Positions 1 to 13,143 of a DNA stretch of 64,000 bases are shown here, piece after piece. The stretch is taken from positions 744,001-808,000 of the forward strand of contig NZ_JAVDXW010000001.1 of NCBI RefSeq assembly GCF_031458135.1, written 5' to 3'. Every line of letters begins with the position of its first letter. The stretch's first letter is position 1. The notes beneath the pieces were generated by a model. That model saw only the letters and a list, made by a program, of their open reading frames with translations. It was not told where the DNA came from and made no database searches. The translations under genes were made by a program, and so were the position numbers. This stretch comes from Haloactinomyces albus (GTDB lineage: Bacteria; Actinomycetota; Actinomycetes; Mycobacteriales; Pseudonocardiaceae).

Positions 1-610
1 GCCAGTCGGACGGCACCGACACCCCGAGCCGCCGCAGCTCGGCAGCGGCCAGCCGATGATGGATACCCTGCTCGAGGTCCCGCCACGGGGTGGGGGTGAT
101 TCGCCGCAGCCGACTGTAGGGCAGGCGGAAGACAGCGGTGCGGGCGAGGTGCTCGATCAGCAGGGGATCGGCCTGCGTACCCAGCGACCGAGCGAGCGAG
201 CGCGTCTCACGCAGCCGGATCAGCCGCAGCGGCAGGTACACCACAACCAGCGGCGCGACACCCATCAGCACCAGCGCGAGACCGATCACCACCGACAGCA
301 CCCGAGCGGTCGAACCCGCCTGAGCAGCGCCCACCCGCAGACTCACCGCGGTGTCCCGGATGGTCTGTGCGAGCGATCCCGCCTCCGTACCGATCAGCGG
401 TACGCGCTCGAACAGGGCGATACCGCGACCCGCGGCCTGGATCGCACTGCTCGTCTGCCGGAGAGTGTGACTCAAGCCCGACAGCTGCCACAATTCGATT
501 CCGGCGACGATCCCCAGGGCGAGAAATACCAGGGTCCACACAGCCACCAGCGCATCGAGTCGACGCAGCTCGCGGCGATCCGGTAGCAGGGCCAGTTCCG
601 CGATCACCAC
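1..610 (-). CDS. Two-TM membrane protein, partial (runs off left edge)
   Basis: The frame opens at a GTG (608-610) six bases after a GGAGG (616-620) and stays open to the window edge, giving 203 codons without a stop. Two hydrophobic segments are visible, at about residues 22-40 and 105-126. They enclose a loop of about 65 residues, and a basic, Arg-rich cytoplasmic region follows the second segment. I do not recognise a family or an enzymatic motif. It is read in the same direction as the cysteine-synthase-like gene, whose stop lies 85 bases upstream of this start, so the two may be co-transcribed. The C-terminus lies outside the window. Confidence 0.7.
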   Translation of the reverse strand, partial: MVIAELALLPDRRELRRLDALVAVWTLVFLALGIVAGIELWQLSGLSHTLRQTSSAIQAAGRGIALFERVPLIGTEAGSLAQTIRDTAVSLRVGAAQAGSTARVLSVVIGLALVLMGVAPLVVVYLPLRLIRLRETRSLARSLGTQADPLLIEHLARTAVFRLPYSRLRRITPTPWRDLEQGIHHRLAAAELRRLGVSVPSDW

Positions 611-695
611 TCCGGACCTCCGTCCGTTCCGAAAGTCCCAGCTCACCGTCGGACCGCATCGGCGGCCCGCCCACCATCCGCACCGGAGTGAGCCA

Positions 696-1637
696 TCAGA
701 CGTAGTGCTCGGTGAGGTACTTCTCCCCCTCGTCGCAGAAGAAGGTCACCACGTCGGCCAGCTCCGGGTGGCGTTCGCGCAGGCGTTTGGCGGCCAGCAG
801 ATGTGCCCCGGAGGACGGGCCGACGAACAGACCGTAATCAGTGACCAGCCTGCGCATTTCGGCGAGTGCGTCCGCACTGTGCACGGCGATCAGCTCGTCG
901 ACGATGTCACGGTGGCGGGCGAAGACGCCGGGCACGAACCCGTCGGCAATTCCCTCGATGTGGTGCTTGGCGATGTCGCCGCAGCGCAGTGTGCAGGATT
1001 CGTCCGGTTCCATCGCCGCGATGTGGCAGGCGGGGTTGACCTGTCGGAACGCCTGTCCCACCCCGACGATCGTGCCACCGGTGCCGACACCGCTGACCAC
1101 GGCGTCGGGCACCACGCCGGGCGGTAGCTGATTCAGCACTTCCGGCCCCAGCCAGGTCCGGTTCTCCTCGACGTTCCAGTCGCTGTCGAATTGCTGCGGC
1201 GCGAAGAAGCCCGGTCGGCGGCCGAGTTCGACCGCTTTGTCCAAGGCTTCGTTGACGTGGAAGTCGCCGACGGTGAGTACCTCGGCGCCGAAGGCCCGGG
1301 AGATTGCCGCGCGTTCCGTGCTCACGTTCGCGGGCATCACCACCAGCATCCGATATCCCTTGGCCGCGGCGACCATGCTCATCGCGTTGCCGGTGTTGCC
1401 GCTGCTGGCCTCGACGATGGTGTCCCCGGCATGCAGCGCCCCCTCGTGCTCGGCACGCTCGAGCATGTACTTCGCGATTCGAGCCTTGATCGACCCGGAG
1501 GGATTGAGATACTCGAGCTTGACCCAGATGCCTTCCAGGAGCATCAGCGGCGTATCGCCGATCGCATCGAGTATCGATCCCTGATCGCGGCGCTCAGTGC
1601 CGCCGGTGCCGGTGGTGACAGGCAACGTCCTGGTCAT
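696..1637 (-). CDS. cysM: Cysteine synthase-family PLP enzyme (CysK/CysM-like)
   Basis: A 313-residue fold-type II PLP enzyme, probably making cysteine from an activated serine in the cytoplasm. The N-terminus carries the family pattern IGDTPL, then NPSGSIKAR, whose Lys51 should form the PLP Schiff base. SSGNTG (substrate/PLP loop) and GVGTGGTI (phosphate-binding loop) follow. Most relatives have Lys-Asp-Arg after the serine-isoleucine; here it is Lys-Ala-Arg. I chose the ATG at 1635-1637 because AAAGGAG lies just upstream; a longer frame to 1709 lacks such a site. In mycobacteria cysM sits with the sulfur carrier gene cysO and the protease gene mec, and neither is here. The exact substrate (O-acetylserine, O-phosphoserine or other) is therefore open, and the symbol is tentative. 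Confidence 0.75.
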   Translation of the reverse strand: MTRTLPVTTGTGGTERRDQGSILDAIGDTPLMLLEGIWVKLEYLNPSGSIKARIAKYMLERAEHEGALHAGDTIVEASSGNTGNAMSMVAAAKGYRMLVVMPANVSTERAAISRAFGAEVLTVGDFHVNEALDKAVELGRRPGFFAPQQFDSDWNVEENRTWLGPEVLNQLPPGVVPDAVVSGVGTGGTIVGVGQAFRQVNPACHIAAMEPDESCTLRCGDIAKHHIEGIADGFVPGVFARHRDIVDELIAVHSADALAEMRRLVTDYGLFVGPSSGAHLLAAKRLRERHPELADVVTFFCDEGEKYLTEHYV

Positions 1638-1753
1638 CGGTCCTACTCCTTTCCGCCGACGTGACGGGAGGACTCCCCTATGACCCAATTGTTGCGCATA
1701 ACCCACCATGTTGCTTAATGAGAGACATTGTGGGTGTGATGGGCCGCCCGGCC

Positions 1754-3615
<1,862 letters not shown>

Positions 3616-4932
3616 CTACACCGGGAAGCGGGTGGTCAGTGCCTGCCCGTGCGCGGGCAGGTCCTCGGCGTCGGCGAGCGCGATCACCTGATCGGAGACC
3701 TCGCGCAGGGCCTGCTCGGTGTAGTCGACCACATGGATGCCCCGGAGGAAACTCTGCACGCTCAACCCGGAGGAATGCCGCGCACACCCACCGGTGGGCA
3801 GCACGTGATTGGAGCCCGCGCAGTAGTCACCCAGTGACACCGGGCTGAACGCCCCCACGAAGATCGCGCCCGCATTGCGTACGCGCGCAGCCACCTCCGA
3901 TGCCTGCTGCGTCTGAATTTCCAGATGCTCGGCGGCATAGGCATCGACCACCCGGACCCCGTCATCGACGGTGGACACCAGCACGCAACCGGACTGCGCG
4001 CCGGTCAGCGCGGTCCGGATCCGCTCGATGTGCTTGGTCTGCGCAACCTGGCGCTCCAGTTCGACATCGACGGCACCTGCGAGTTCCTCGGAGGTCGTGA
4101 CCAGCACGCTCGCCGCGAGCGTGTCGTGCTCGGCCTGGCTGATCAGGTCGGCGGCCACGTGGGCCGGGTCGGCACTCGCATCGGCCAGCACCGCGATCTC
4201 GGTCGGACCGGCCTCCGAGTCGATGCCGATCACACTGCGCAGGTGGCGTTTGGCGGCGGTCACGTAGAGGTTGCCCGGCCCGGTGACCATGTCCACCGGC
4301 AGCAAGTCACCACCCTCGGTGTCGGTCCCTCCGTAGGCCAGCAGCGCCACGGCCTGCGCACCGCCGACGGCCCACACCTCGTCGACACCGAGCAGCTGCG
4401 CAGCGGCGAGGATGGTCGGGTGCGGGCGCCCGCCGAATTCCTGCTGCGGCGGGGAGCAGACCACGAGGGACTCGACCCCGGCGGCCTGGGCGGGGACGAC
4501 GTTCATCACGACACTCGACGGGTAGACGGCGAGCCCGCCCGGCGCGTACAGCCCGACCCTGGCCACCGGCACCCACCGCTCGGTCACGGTGCCACCGGGC
4601 GCGACCTCCGTCGTCACGTCGCTGCGGCGCTGATCCGCGTGCACCCTGCGGGCGCGTGCGATGGACTCCTCCAGCGCGGTGCGCACCGACGGATCGAGCT
4701 CGTCGAGTGCGCGCCGCAGCTCGATGTCCGGGACCCGCACCTGCTCCGGCCGCACCGAGTCGAACCGCTCGGTGTACTCCCGGACGGCCTCCGCGCCCCG
4801 GTCCCGTACGGCCTCGACCACCGGACGGACCTGATGCATCACCTGCTCCACATCGGTTCCGGCACGCGGCAGCGTGGCGCGCAGTTCACCGGGCGAGGGG
4901 ACACGACCGCGCAGGTCAGTACGGGTGAGCAT
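3616..4932 (-). CDS. hisD: Histidinol dehydrogenase
   Basis: A 438-residue zinc- and NAD-dependent enzyme that oxidises histidinol to histidine in the last two steps of the pathway. [11 protein letters not shown] and the conserved C-terminal block [18 protein letters not shown] are clear HisD signatures. The start is the ATG at 4930-4932, preceded by GGAAGGA with six bases between; a longer frame to 4980 has no ribosome site. It is the first gene of hisD-hisC-hisB. A minus-strand TATCCT at 4963-4968 could be its -10 element. Confidence 0.95.
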   Translation of the reverse strand: MLTRTDLRGRVPSPGELRATLPRAGTDVEQVMHQVRPVVEAVRDRGAEAVREYTERFDSVRPEQVRVPDIELRRALDELDPSVRTALEESIARARRVHADQRRSDVTTEVAPGGTVTERWVPVARVGLYAPGGLAVYPSSVVMNVVPAQAAGVESLVVCSPPQQEFGGRPHPTILAAAQLLGVDEVWAVGGAQAVALLAYGGTDTEGGDLLPVDMVTGPGNLYVTAAKRHLRSVIGIDSEAGPTEIAVLADASADPAHVAADLISQAEHDTLAASVLVTTSEELAGAVDVELERQVAQTKHIERIRTALTGAQSGCVLVSTVDDGVRVVDAYAAEHLEIQTQQASEVAARVRNAGAIFVGAFSPVSLGDYCAGSNHVLPTGGCARHSSGLSVQSFLRGIHVVDYTEQALREVSDQVIALADAEDLPAHGQALTTRFPV

Positions 4933-4962
4933 GGGCGTCCTTCCGTGCTGGCTTTCGCTTCC

Positions 4963-4968
4963 AGGATA
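4963..4968 (-). promoter_or_regulatory. Candidate -10 box for hisDCB
   Basis: Read on the minus strand this is TATCCT, about 30 bases upstream of the hisD ATG and in a TAnnnT form usual for the main actinobacterial sigma factor. I see no convincing -35 box, so this rests on the -10 alone. Confidence 0.3.
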
Positions 4969-5088
4969 GTCGCCGCCCACACCGGGCCGCCGGGGGTCGG
5001 TGGCTGTTGATGGTTGTGTGTCGATTTTCCGCGGTACGCCATCAGAGACCCGCCCCTGGGCCTATGATTTCAGGCATAGATCTTCGGG

Positions 5089-5132
5089 AGACTCTCGACT
5101 CGTTCGTCGAGATCGGGCCGGGCTACCTCAGC
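5089..5132 (+). repeat. Stray copy of an internal segment of the downstream uvrA-like gene
   Basis: These 44 bases match 6254-6297, inside the UvrA-like gene that starts at 5194, with 42 of 44 identical and the last 39 bases differing at one position only. In the matching frame both encode [14 protein letters not shown]. The copy lies in the leader of the gene, downstream of a plus-strand TATGAT at 5063-5068 that could be a -10 box. It is in frame with an ATG at 5063, giving a short open frame. It looks like the remnant of a duplicated or recombined uvrA-like copy. Confidence 0.8.
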
Positions 5133-5193
5133 TTTGCCCGCCCACCTCGGCCGACACCGCCGATCAGGTTGGACAGCGGACCATGGAGACACG

Positions 5194-7611
<2,418 letters not shown>

Positions 7612-7928
7612 GGTGCAGCCCCCGCGAACACCGCAGAAAGCCTCAGAGCCCGTCTTGGAACTTGGTCAGGTGGTCCCTGCTCAGGCTGATCATCCGAGCG
7701 AAAGAGCCAGATCAAAGACAGGCACTCAGTCGTACGACCGGGGATCGGCTACCGGAACAGTTCCACACACCTCCTGGACGGTTGGTGGCGGTGTTGCGGC
7801 GCACCGTCCGGGAAAACGGCAAATTCCACCCCCGGTACGGAAGGCACCGATCACACGAAAGTCGGTTGCCGATCACGCCGAAGTCGATGATCATCCATCG
7901 GTCACACCAGTGATCGATCGGAGACGTG
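7612..7928 (+). other. Intergenic region with a direct repeat before the carboxypeptidase
   Basis: No gene is supported in these 317 bases. A direct repeat lies near the right end: 7847-7864 and 7869-7886 match at about 15 of 18 positions, both starting CCGATCAC and ending GTCG. Spaced 22 bases apart and 40-80 bases before the carboxypeptidase start, they could be a tandem operator. I see no clear terminator for the uvrA-like gene and no firm promoter boxes. Confidence 0.4.
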
Positions 7929-9218
7929 ATGTTCACCTCACGGCGCAGAATCGCGGCGATCACGGCCGCCGCGGGGCTCCTGCTCACACCGGCGGTCCAG
8001 TCCACCGTCTCGGCAGCCGAAGCTCCGGTCCCATCCGGGCCGGTCATGACTCAGGGAAACCAGAGCGAACAGGGCAAAGCGGTCTACGCGGTGCCGAACA
8101 CCGACAACCACTCGCGCACCGACATCATCCGCAGCGGCGCTCTGATCCTGTCGGTGCACAGCGGCACCGCCACCGTCGAGGCGACCCCGCAGCAGGCCGA
8201 ACGACTGCGCAGGGCCGGTTTCGAGCTACGCGACAAGCGGAACGTGGCCGACATGCTCCCGCGGGTGGGCAAAAACGGGTTCGCTTCGGGCTTCCCGCCG
8301 CAGGACCGCGATTACCACACCTACACCGAGACGGTCGCCGAACTCGACAAGGCAGCCGCCGAGCACGCCGATCTCGCCCGGAAGTCCAGCGTGGGCAGTT
8401 CCGCCGAGGGCAGGGACATCCCCGTCCTCAAGATCAGCGACAACGTCACCGAGGACGAGAACGAGCCCGAGGTTCTGTTCACCTGCAACCAGCACGCCCG
8501 GGAGCACCTCACCACCGAGATGTGCCTGCACATCGTGCAGCGCTACACCGACGGGTACTCCACCGACCCCGCGATCGCGGAGATGGTCGACACCCGCGAG
8601 ATCTGGGTCGTGCCCATGGTGAATCCGGACGGCTCCGTCTACGACGTCGCGGGCTTCGGCTACCGGGGATGGCGGCGCAACCGCGAGTCCACGCCCACCG
8701 ACCTCAACCGCAACTGGGGTTACCAGTGGGGCTGCTGCGGTGGCTCCAGCGGTGACCCGAACGCATCGACCTACCGTGGTCCCGCGCCCTTCTCGGCTCC
8801 GGAGACCTCGGCGATCCGGGACTTCACCGACTCCCGCGTCATCGGCGGCGAGCAGCAGATCGAAGCACACATCGACTTCCACACCTTCTCGGAGCTGGTG
8901 CTCTGGCCGTACGGCTACACCGAGAACAACACCGCACCGGGCATGACGCAGCAGCAGTACGACCGGTTCGCCCGCATCGGCCGGGCAATGGCCGCGTCGA
9001 ACGGCTACACACCACAGCAGTCCAGTGATCTCTACGTCACCGACGGCAGCATCAACGACTGGATGTGGGCCGAGCACGGCATCCTGTCGTTCACGTTCGA
9101 GATGTACCCGGGCAGCGGCGGCATCGAGGGCTTCTATCCTCCGGACGAGGTCATCGATCGCGAGACCGCACGCAACGACGAGGCCGTGTCCATCCTGCTC
9201 CGGGAAGCAGGCGCCTGA
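7929..9218 (+). CDS. Secreted M14 zinc carboxypeptidase
   Basis: A 429-residue secreted metallocarboxypeptidase that should trim C-terminal residues from extracellular peptides. It opens with a basic stretch and hydrophobic core (about residues 4-28) ending in an Ala-rich signal-peptidase site. A probable propeptide follows (to about residue 115), then the catalytic domain. The M14 zinc ligands are visible as His and Glu in CNQHAREHLTTEM and the later His in EAHIDFHTFSELV; the catalytic Glu is in SFTFEMYPG. DLNRNWGYQWG is the usual substrate-contact block. The ATG at 7929 is four bases after GGAGA; the GTG at 7926 is too close to that site. It is monocistronic and convergent with the importer operon, sharing the hairpin at 9234-9276. 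A peptidase beside a peptide importer suggests peptide scavenging, but this is inference. Confidence 0.9.
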   Translation: MFTSRRRIAAITAAAGLLLTPAVQSTVSAAEAPVPSGPVMTQGNQSEQGKAVYAVPNTDNHSRTDIIRSGALILSVHSGTATVEATPQQAERLRRAGFELRDKRNVADMLPRVGKNGFASGFPPQDRDYHTYTETVAELDKAAAEHADLARKSSVGSSAEGRDIPVLKISDNVTEDENEPEVLFTCNQHAREHLTTEMCLHIVQRYTDGYSTDPAIAEMVDTREIWVVPMVNPDGSVYDVAGFGYRGWRRNRESTPTDLNRNWGYQWGCCGGSSGDPNASTYRGPAPFSAPETSAIRDFTDSRVIGGEQQIEAHIDFHTFSELVLWPYGYTENNTAPGMTQQQYDRFARIGRAMAASNGYTPQQSSDLYVTDGSINDWMWAEHGILSFTFEMYPGSGGIEGFYPPDEVIDRETARNDEAVSILLREAGA

Positions 9219-9233
9219 AGGATCGTTTCGGTC

Positions 9234-9276
9234 GGGGTGGGGCAATTTCATGAATCCCATGAAATTGCCCCACCCC
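9234..9276. terminator. Perfect inverted repeat between convergent genes
   Basis: Arms 9234-9252 and 9258-9276 are perfect 19-base complements around a five-base loop. The outer part is GC-rich and the inner part reads CAATTTCATG. It lies 15 bases after the carboxypeptidase stop and six bases after the minus-strand stop of the small membrane protein, so it can terminate both units. There is no T-tract, as is common for actinobacterial terminators. Confidence 0.75.
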
Positions 9277-9282
9277 GCTCGC

Positions 9283-9435
9283 TCAGCCGAGCAGGAACAC
9301 GATCACTCCGACCAGGATGCCGACCACGACCACGATCGCGGCGGTCAGCAAAAACCACCGCACATGGGGACTTTCTTCCCGGATCTCCGATCGAGCCCGC
9401 TCACGCCACTGCACAAAGGTGGTGTTTTCGCTCAT
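9283..9435 (-). CDS. Small single-TM protein at the end of the importer operon
   Basis: A 50-residue reading frame with an ATG at 9433-9435, GGAGA eight bases upstream, and a stop just before the shared terminator. The first 28 residues are charged (several Arg and Glu) and the last 22 form one strong hydrophobic helix rich in Val, Ile and Leu. It starts 19 bases after the stop of the last ATPase gene, so it should be on the same transcript. I do not recognise a family. It could be an accessory subunit that stabilises the importer, or an unrelated small membrane protein. High G/C at third codon positions supports coding. Confidence 0.7.
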   Translation of the reverse strand: MSENTTFVQWRERARSEIREESPHVRWFLLTAAIVVVVGILVGVIVFLLG

Positions 9436-9454
9436 GAGGATTCTCCATTGCCGA

Positions 9455-10174
9455 TCATGCGTGCCCGATCACCTCGGTCGGGGCGTGACCGGGCACGGAC
9501 GGACGCGGGTCAGCGTCCCATACGTGCTCCTGACACAAACGAATGACACGGCTTGCCCACCGTTCGAGAAGCATCTCGTCGTGGCTGATCGCAAGGACAC
9601 CCGTGTCTCCGTCGCGGACCTGCTCGTCGACAACCCGTACGAGCGCGGCGGTCGTGGAGGCGTCCAGCATCGCGGTCATCTCGTCGCAGATGAGGTAGCG
9701 AGGCCGCACGACCAGAGCTCTACCCAGGCAGGCACGCTGCAACTGGCCATCGCTGACCTCGTGCGGCCGGCGATGCAACAGCTCGTCGCTCACCCCGATC
9801 CGCTCGGCCAACTCGGCGACACGATCGGTGGCCTCGCCGGAGCGGCCGAGGGCATACAGTGGCTCGGCGATGATCTGCCACAGCGTGAAGCGCGGATCGA
9901 CCGCCTGACGTGGCTGCTGGAACACGAGACCGATCTTCGTGCGCTGCTCGCGTGGAGCAGCATGCCGGAATCCGGTGACGGCGACACCGTCCACGCTCAC
10001 CCGTCCGGCCCACGGCTGCTGCAGCAGGCTCAGCACCCGAGCCAGTGTCGATTTCCCGCACCCGCTGGGGCCGGCAAGTCCCACGACACCTCCCGGCGGC
10101 ACTTCCACATCCACGCCGTCGAGTACCGGGGCGTTCTTGCGGTACCCGGCCACCAGGCCGCTACCGCTCAGCAT
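9455..10174 (-). CDS. Peptide/nickel ABC transporter ATPase (DppF/OppF-type)
   Basis: A 239-residue cytoplasmic ATPase that powers import. Walker A is GPSGCGKST, the Q-loop region reads GLVFQQPR, the signature is degenerate (EVSDGQLQRACLG, where SGGQ is usual) and Walker B ends in ICDEMTAMLD. The last residue of Walker B plus one is Glu, as needed for catalysis. It overlaps the upstream ATPase gene by seven bases. It is shorter than many OppF proteins because it lacks the C-terminal oligopeptide extension. In dipeptide/nickel systems two different ATPases pair, and this is the second. Confidence 0.88.
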   Translation of the reverse strand: MLSGSGLVAGYRKNAPVLDGVDVEVPPGGVVGLAGPSGCGKSTLARVLSLLQQPWAGRVSVDGVAVTGFRHAAPREQRTKIGLVFQQPRQAVDPRFTLWQIIAEPLYALGRSGEATDRVAELAERIGVSDELLHRRPHEVSDGQLQRACLGRALVVRPRYLICDEMTAMLDASTTAALVRVVDEQVRDGDTGVLAISHDEMLLERWASRVIRLCQEHVWDADPRPSVPGHAPTEVIGHA

Positions 10175-11211
10175 GGCGCGTGCGCGGCGATCCAGCGGTC
10201 GCCGTGGTGGACCGGTTCCGGATCACCCGTGCAGGCGGCGAAGCCCGGCACATCCGGGCAGCGTTGGCAGAACACGCAACCCCACTTCCGTTCGAGTCGT
10301 TCCAGATCGGTCAAGGCGGGCGGATGGCCGGGGATCGGCTCGAACCCACCTTCCGGCAGGGCTTTCAGCAATCCGGCGGTGTAGGGGTGCCACGGATCGT
10401 CGAAGATGTCCGCGGCCGGCCCGGTCTCCACGATCCGGCTCGCGTACATCACCGCCACATCGGTGGCCACCCGCCGGGCCGCTGCCAGATCGTGGGTGAT
10501 CAGCAACACCGTCCTGCCCTGAGCAGCGGCGTCACCGAGCAGGTCCATGGTCCGGTCGACCAGGGGGCGATCCAGCCCGGTGGTGGGCTCGTCGGCGAGG
10601 AGCAGCGGCGGATCACCGGCGAGGGCGAGCGCCATCGCGACACGCTGTGCCATGCCGCCGGAGAGTTCGTGCGGGTACCGATCGAGCTGCTCGGGCCGCA
10701 GCCCGACCCATTCCGCCAGCTCGTCGCTCGTTCCTGCGTCGGTACTCGACCGCAGCGCCCGGATCGTCTCGGCGAGTTGAGCGCGCGCGGTGCGTACCGG
10801 CGTCATGTGCGTGCCCGCCGATTGCGGCACCAGGCCGACGAGTCGCCCGCGTACTCGCCGGGCGAGAACGGACTCGGGGGCCGAAAGCAGCTCCACCGAG
10901 TCCTCCGCTCCCACGGTTCGATCCCGATGCAGCAGTGCGCGCCCACGCACCTGTGCATTGGCGGGCAGCAGGCCGAGCAGTGCCGAGGCCAGTACGGACT
11001 TACCGCATCCGGACTCGCCCACCAGGGCCAGGATCCGCCCGGGCCGCAGAGTCAGCGAGGCGTCGGTGACGGCACGCACCTCGGCCCTTCCTCGTCGACG
11101 CCCCAGCAGGAAACGCACCGAGAGGCGATCCAACTCCAGCAGCGGTTCCGTGCGCGGGGAGCTTGCCGTCGACACGGTTTCGCTCACGGTTGCGTTCACG
11201 GTCTCACTCAC
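10168..11211 (-). CDS. Peptide/nickel ABC transporter ATPase (DppD/OppD-type)
   Basis: A 347-residue ATPase partner. Visible motifs are GESGCGKSVLA (Walker A), HELSGGMAQRVAMA (signature) and LLADEPTTGLD (Walker B). It has the C-terminal oligopeptide-transporter extension with a cysteine cluster around WGCVFCQRCPDVPGFAACTG; in the Opp/Dpp family this extension binds an iron-sulfur cluster. The start is a GTG at 11209-11211 that overlaps the permease stop as GTGA; the first 20 residues are Ser/Thr-rich. It is the fourth gene of the five-gene importer. Confidence 0.9.
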   Translation of the reverse strand: MSETVNATVSETVSTASSPRTEPLLELDRLSVRFLLGRRRGRAEVRAVTDASLTLRPGRILALVGESGCGKSVLASALLGLLPANAQVRGRALLHRDRTVGAEDSVELLSAPESVLARRVRGRLVGLVPQSAGTHMTPVRTARAQLAETIRALRSSTDAGTSDELAEWVGLRPEQLDRYPHELSGGMAQRVAMALALAGDPPLLLADEPTTGLDRPLVDRTMDLLGDAAAQGRTVLLITHDLAAARRVATDVAVMYASRIVETGPAADIFDDPWHPYTAGLLKALPEGGFEPIPGHPPALTDLERLERKWGCVFCQRCPDVPGFAACTGDPEPVHHGDRWIAAHAPC

Positions 11212-12137
11212 AGCGCCAACTCCGATCGTCGTCGGGGTACGACTCTGTCGCGCCAGCTCGCGGCGATGCCCGAGACAGCCAGTGTCGTGGCCACCAGCAG
11301 CAGTGACGGAAACAGGATGATCCACCACGCACCGAGCAGGACGGCCGCGCGTCCGTCGCCGAGAATGGTGCCGATGCTGGCCATGTGCGGAGGCAGCCCG
11401 AGACCGAGGAAGCTCAACGTCGTCTCGTGGAACACCGCGTGCGGGATGAGCAGCACCGCCGACAGCGCCGCCTGCGGCACGATCGCAGGGAGCAGGTGTC
11501 GGCGCAGTACACGCCATCTGCTCGCACCACCGGAGATCGCCGCGTCGATGTACGGACGCTGCCGCAGCGAGAGCACCTCGGAGCGCACGATGCGGGCGAC
11601 GGTGGCCCAGTGCGTCAGGGCGATCGAGAGCATCACGGCAAGCAGACTGCCCCGGTACAGCGCCACGATGACGATGCCCAGCAGCAGGTGCGGCACGGCG
11701 TTGATGGTGTCGACCGCACGCATCAGCAGCCGGTCGCCCCACCCGCCCAACGCGCCTGCGACCGCCCCCACGGCGGAACCGAGCACCGTGGACACGAGCG
11801 CGCTGACCGCGGCCACCAGCAGGGAAACCCGCAGTCCGGCCAGGGAGCGCACGAGCAGGTCCCGCCCGGCCGTGTCGGTGCCGAACGGGTGGGCCGGGCT
11901 CGGCGGCAACCGGATCGCCGCGTAGCGCACCAGGCCCTCGCCGTCGAACAGCGCGGGCACGATCAGTGCCGCCAGCGCCAGTACCGTCAGCGTGCCGAGC
12001 GATCCCCACAGGCGCGCTCGCGCGCGCACGTCGGCCGCACGACCGCGCGGGGTCCCGGCCCGACTGCGTGCGGCATCACGCCATTGCTCGGAAGCCCGAC
12101 TCGGTGTGGTCGGTACGGTCTCGCCCCGGTCAACCAT
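11208..12137 (-). CDS. Peptide/nickel ABC transporter permease (DppC-type)
   Basis: A 309-residue inner-membrane permease. A charged N-terminal tail (about 40 residues) precedes the first helix, then HPFGTDTAGRDLLVRSLAG, the hallmark of the DppC/OppC class, and about five further helices. The coupling motif that docks on the ATPase is around DAAISGGASRWRVLRRHLLP. The ATG at 12135-12137 is preferred because GAGGG lies nine bases upstream; a GTG at 12143 is also possible. The gene overlaps both neighbours, consistent with coupled translation of the operon. Confidence 0.9.
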   Translation of the reverse strand: MVDRGETVPTTPSRASEQWRDAARSRAGTPRGRAADVRARARLWGSLGTLTVLALAALIVPALFDGEGLVRYAAIRLPPSPAHPFGTDTAGRDLLVRSLAGLRVSLLVAAVSALVSTVLGSAVGAVAGALGGWGDRLLMRAVDTINAVPHLLLGIVIVALYRGSLLAVMLSIALTHWATVARIVRSEVLSLRQRPYIDAAISGGASRWRVLRRHLLPAIVPQAALSAVLLIPHAVFHETTLSFLGLGLPPHMASIGTILGDGRAAVLLGAWWIILFPSLLLVATTLAVSGIAASWRDRVVPRRRSELAL

Positions 12138-13143
12138 CGGCACTCACCCTCGGGTCGAGGAGCACGGCGGCGACATCGGCCAACAACGAGCCCAGCAACA
12201 CGGCGACAGTGGCCATCAGCGTCAGCACCGCCAGCAACGGGTAGTCCACCGACTTGGCAGCCGTGACCACGGCAGCGGCCAGCCCCGGCCAGGAGAAGAT
12301 CTCCTCCACAAGGACGGTACCGGTGACCAGTTCCGGAATGCGCGCGCCGATCAGCGTCACGAACGGCAGCAACGCCGTCGGCAACGCGTGCCGCAGCACG
12401 ACGACCCGCTCACTCAGTCCCCGCGATCTCGCCCCGGTGACGTGGTCTTCGGCCAGCGAACTCAACATCGACTGCCGCACGTGCAGGACCAGCCACGGGG
12501 ACTGCGACACACCGAGGACCAACGCGGGCAGGGCCAGATGCTCGGCGACCTGACCGAAGCTCAGCGCGCTGCCCGCGTCGGTGAGCCCGGCCACCGGCAG
12601 CCACCCCAACCCCAGGGAGAACACCGCAATCGACAACAGTGCCAGGACGAACGGAGGAACCCCCTCCAGCGCGTGTCCGATGGCGGTGATGAACCGGTCG
12701 AACCAGCCGCCCTGCCGCCAGGCGGCGACCGTGCCCGCGGCCAACGCGATCACCACCGCGAGGGCCAGCCCCGTCACCGCCAGCAGCAGTGTCCACGGCA
12801 ACCGCTCGGCCACCACCTGCGCGACGGGTTGCCGCATGGACCGGGATACCCCCAGATCGCCGGAGAGCACTCCGAACAGCCAGTCCCGGAACTGCACCAG
12901 CACCGGATCGTCCAGACCGAGTTGCTCGCGGACACGCGCCACGTCCTCGGCGGAAGCGTTGAAGATCTGCACGCCGTAGTACTGGTGGATCGGGTCGAAC
13001 GGCGAAGCCGCCGCGAGCAGGAACACGCCGAACGAGACGATTCCCAGGACGGGAACGGCGAAAGCGAGCCTGCGCCCGACCAGACGCCCCACCGCCGATG
13101 CGCGCGAGGGGGTGCGGGCGACCGTCTTCGCTGCCACGCTCAC
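12130..13143 (-). CDS. Peptide/nickel ABC transporter permease (DppB-type)
   Basis: A 337-residue inner-membrane permease with six predicted helices. After the first helix comes a long external loop with LGLDDPVLVQFRDWLFGVLSGDLG, the usual DppB/OppB layout. The ATPase-coupling loop reads VTGARSRGLSERVVVLRHALP. The GTG start at 13141-13143 overlaps the substrate-binding-protein stop as GTGA. It forms a heterodimer with the DppC-type permease encoded next. Confidence 0.9.
   Translation of the reverse strand: MSVAAKTVARTPSRASAVGRLVGRRLAFAVPVLGIVSFGVFLLAAASPFDPIHQYYGVQIFNASAEDVARVREQLGLDDPVLVQFRDWLFGVLSGDLGVSRSMRQPVAQVVAERLPWTLLLAVTGLALAVVIALAAGTVAAWRQGGWFDRFITAIGHALEGVPPFVLALLSIAVFSLGLGWLPVAGLTDAGSALSFGQVAEHLALPALVLGVSQSPWLVLHVRQSMLSSLAEDHVTGARSRGLSERVVVLRHALPTALLPFVTLIGARIPELVTGTVLVEEIFSWPGLAAAVVTAAKSVDYPLLAVLTLMATVAVLLGSLLADVAAVLLDPRVSADG

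Noticed and set aside
7630..7700. Sequence resembling the end of an insertion sequence (GAGCCCGTCTTGGAACTTGG)
   Set aside because: I found no matching opposite end, target duplication or transposase fragment nearby, so an IS remnant cannot be supported.
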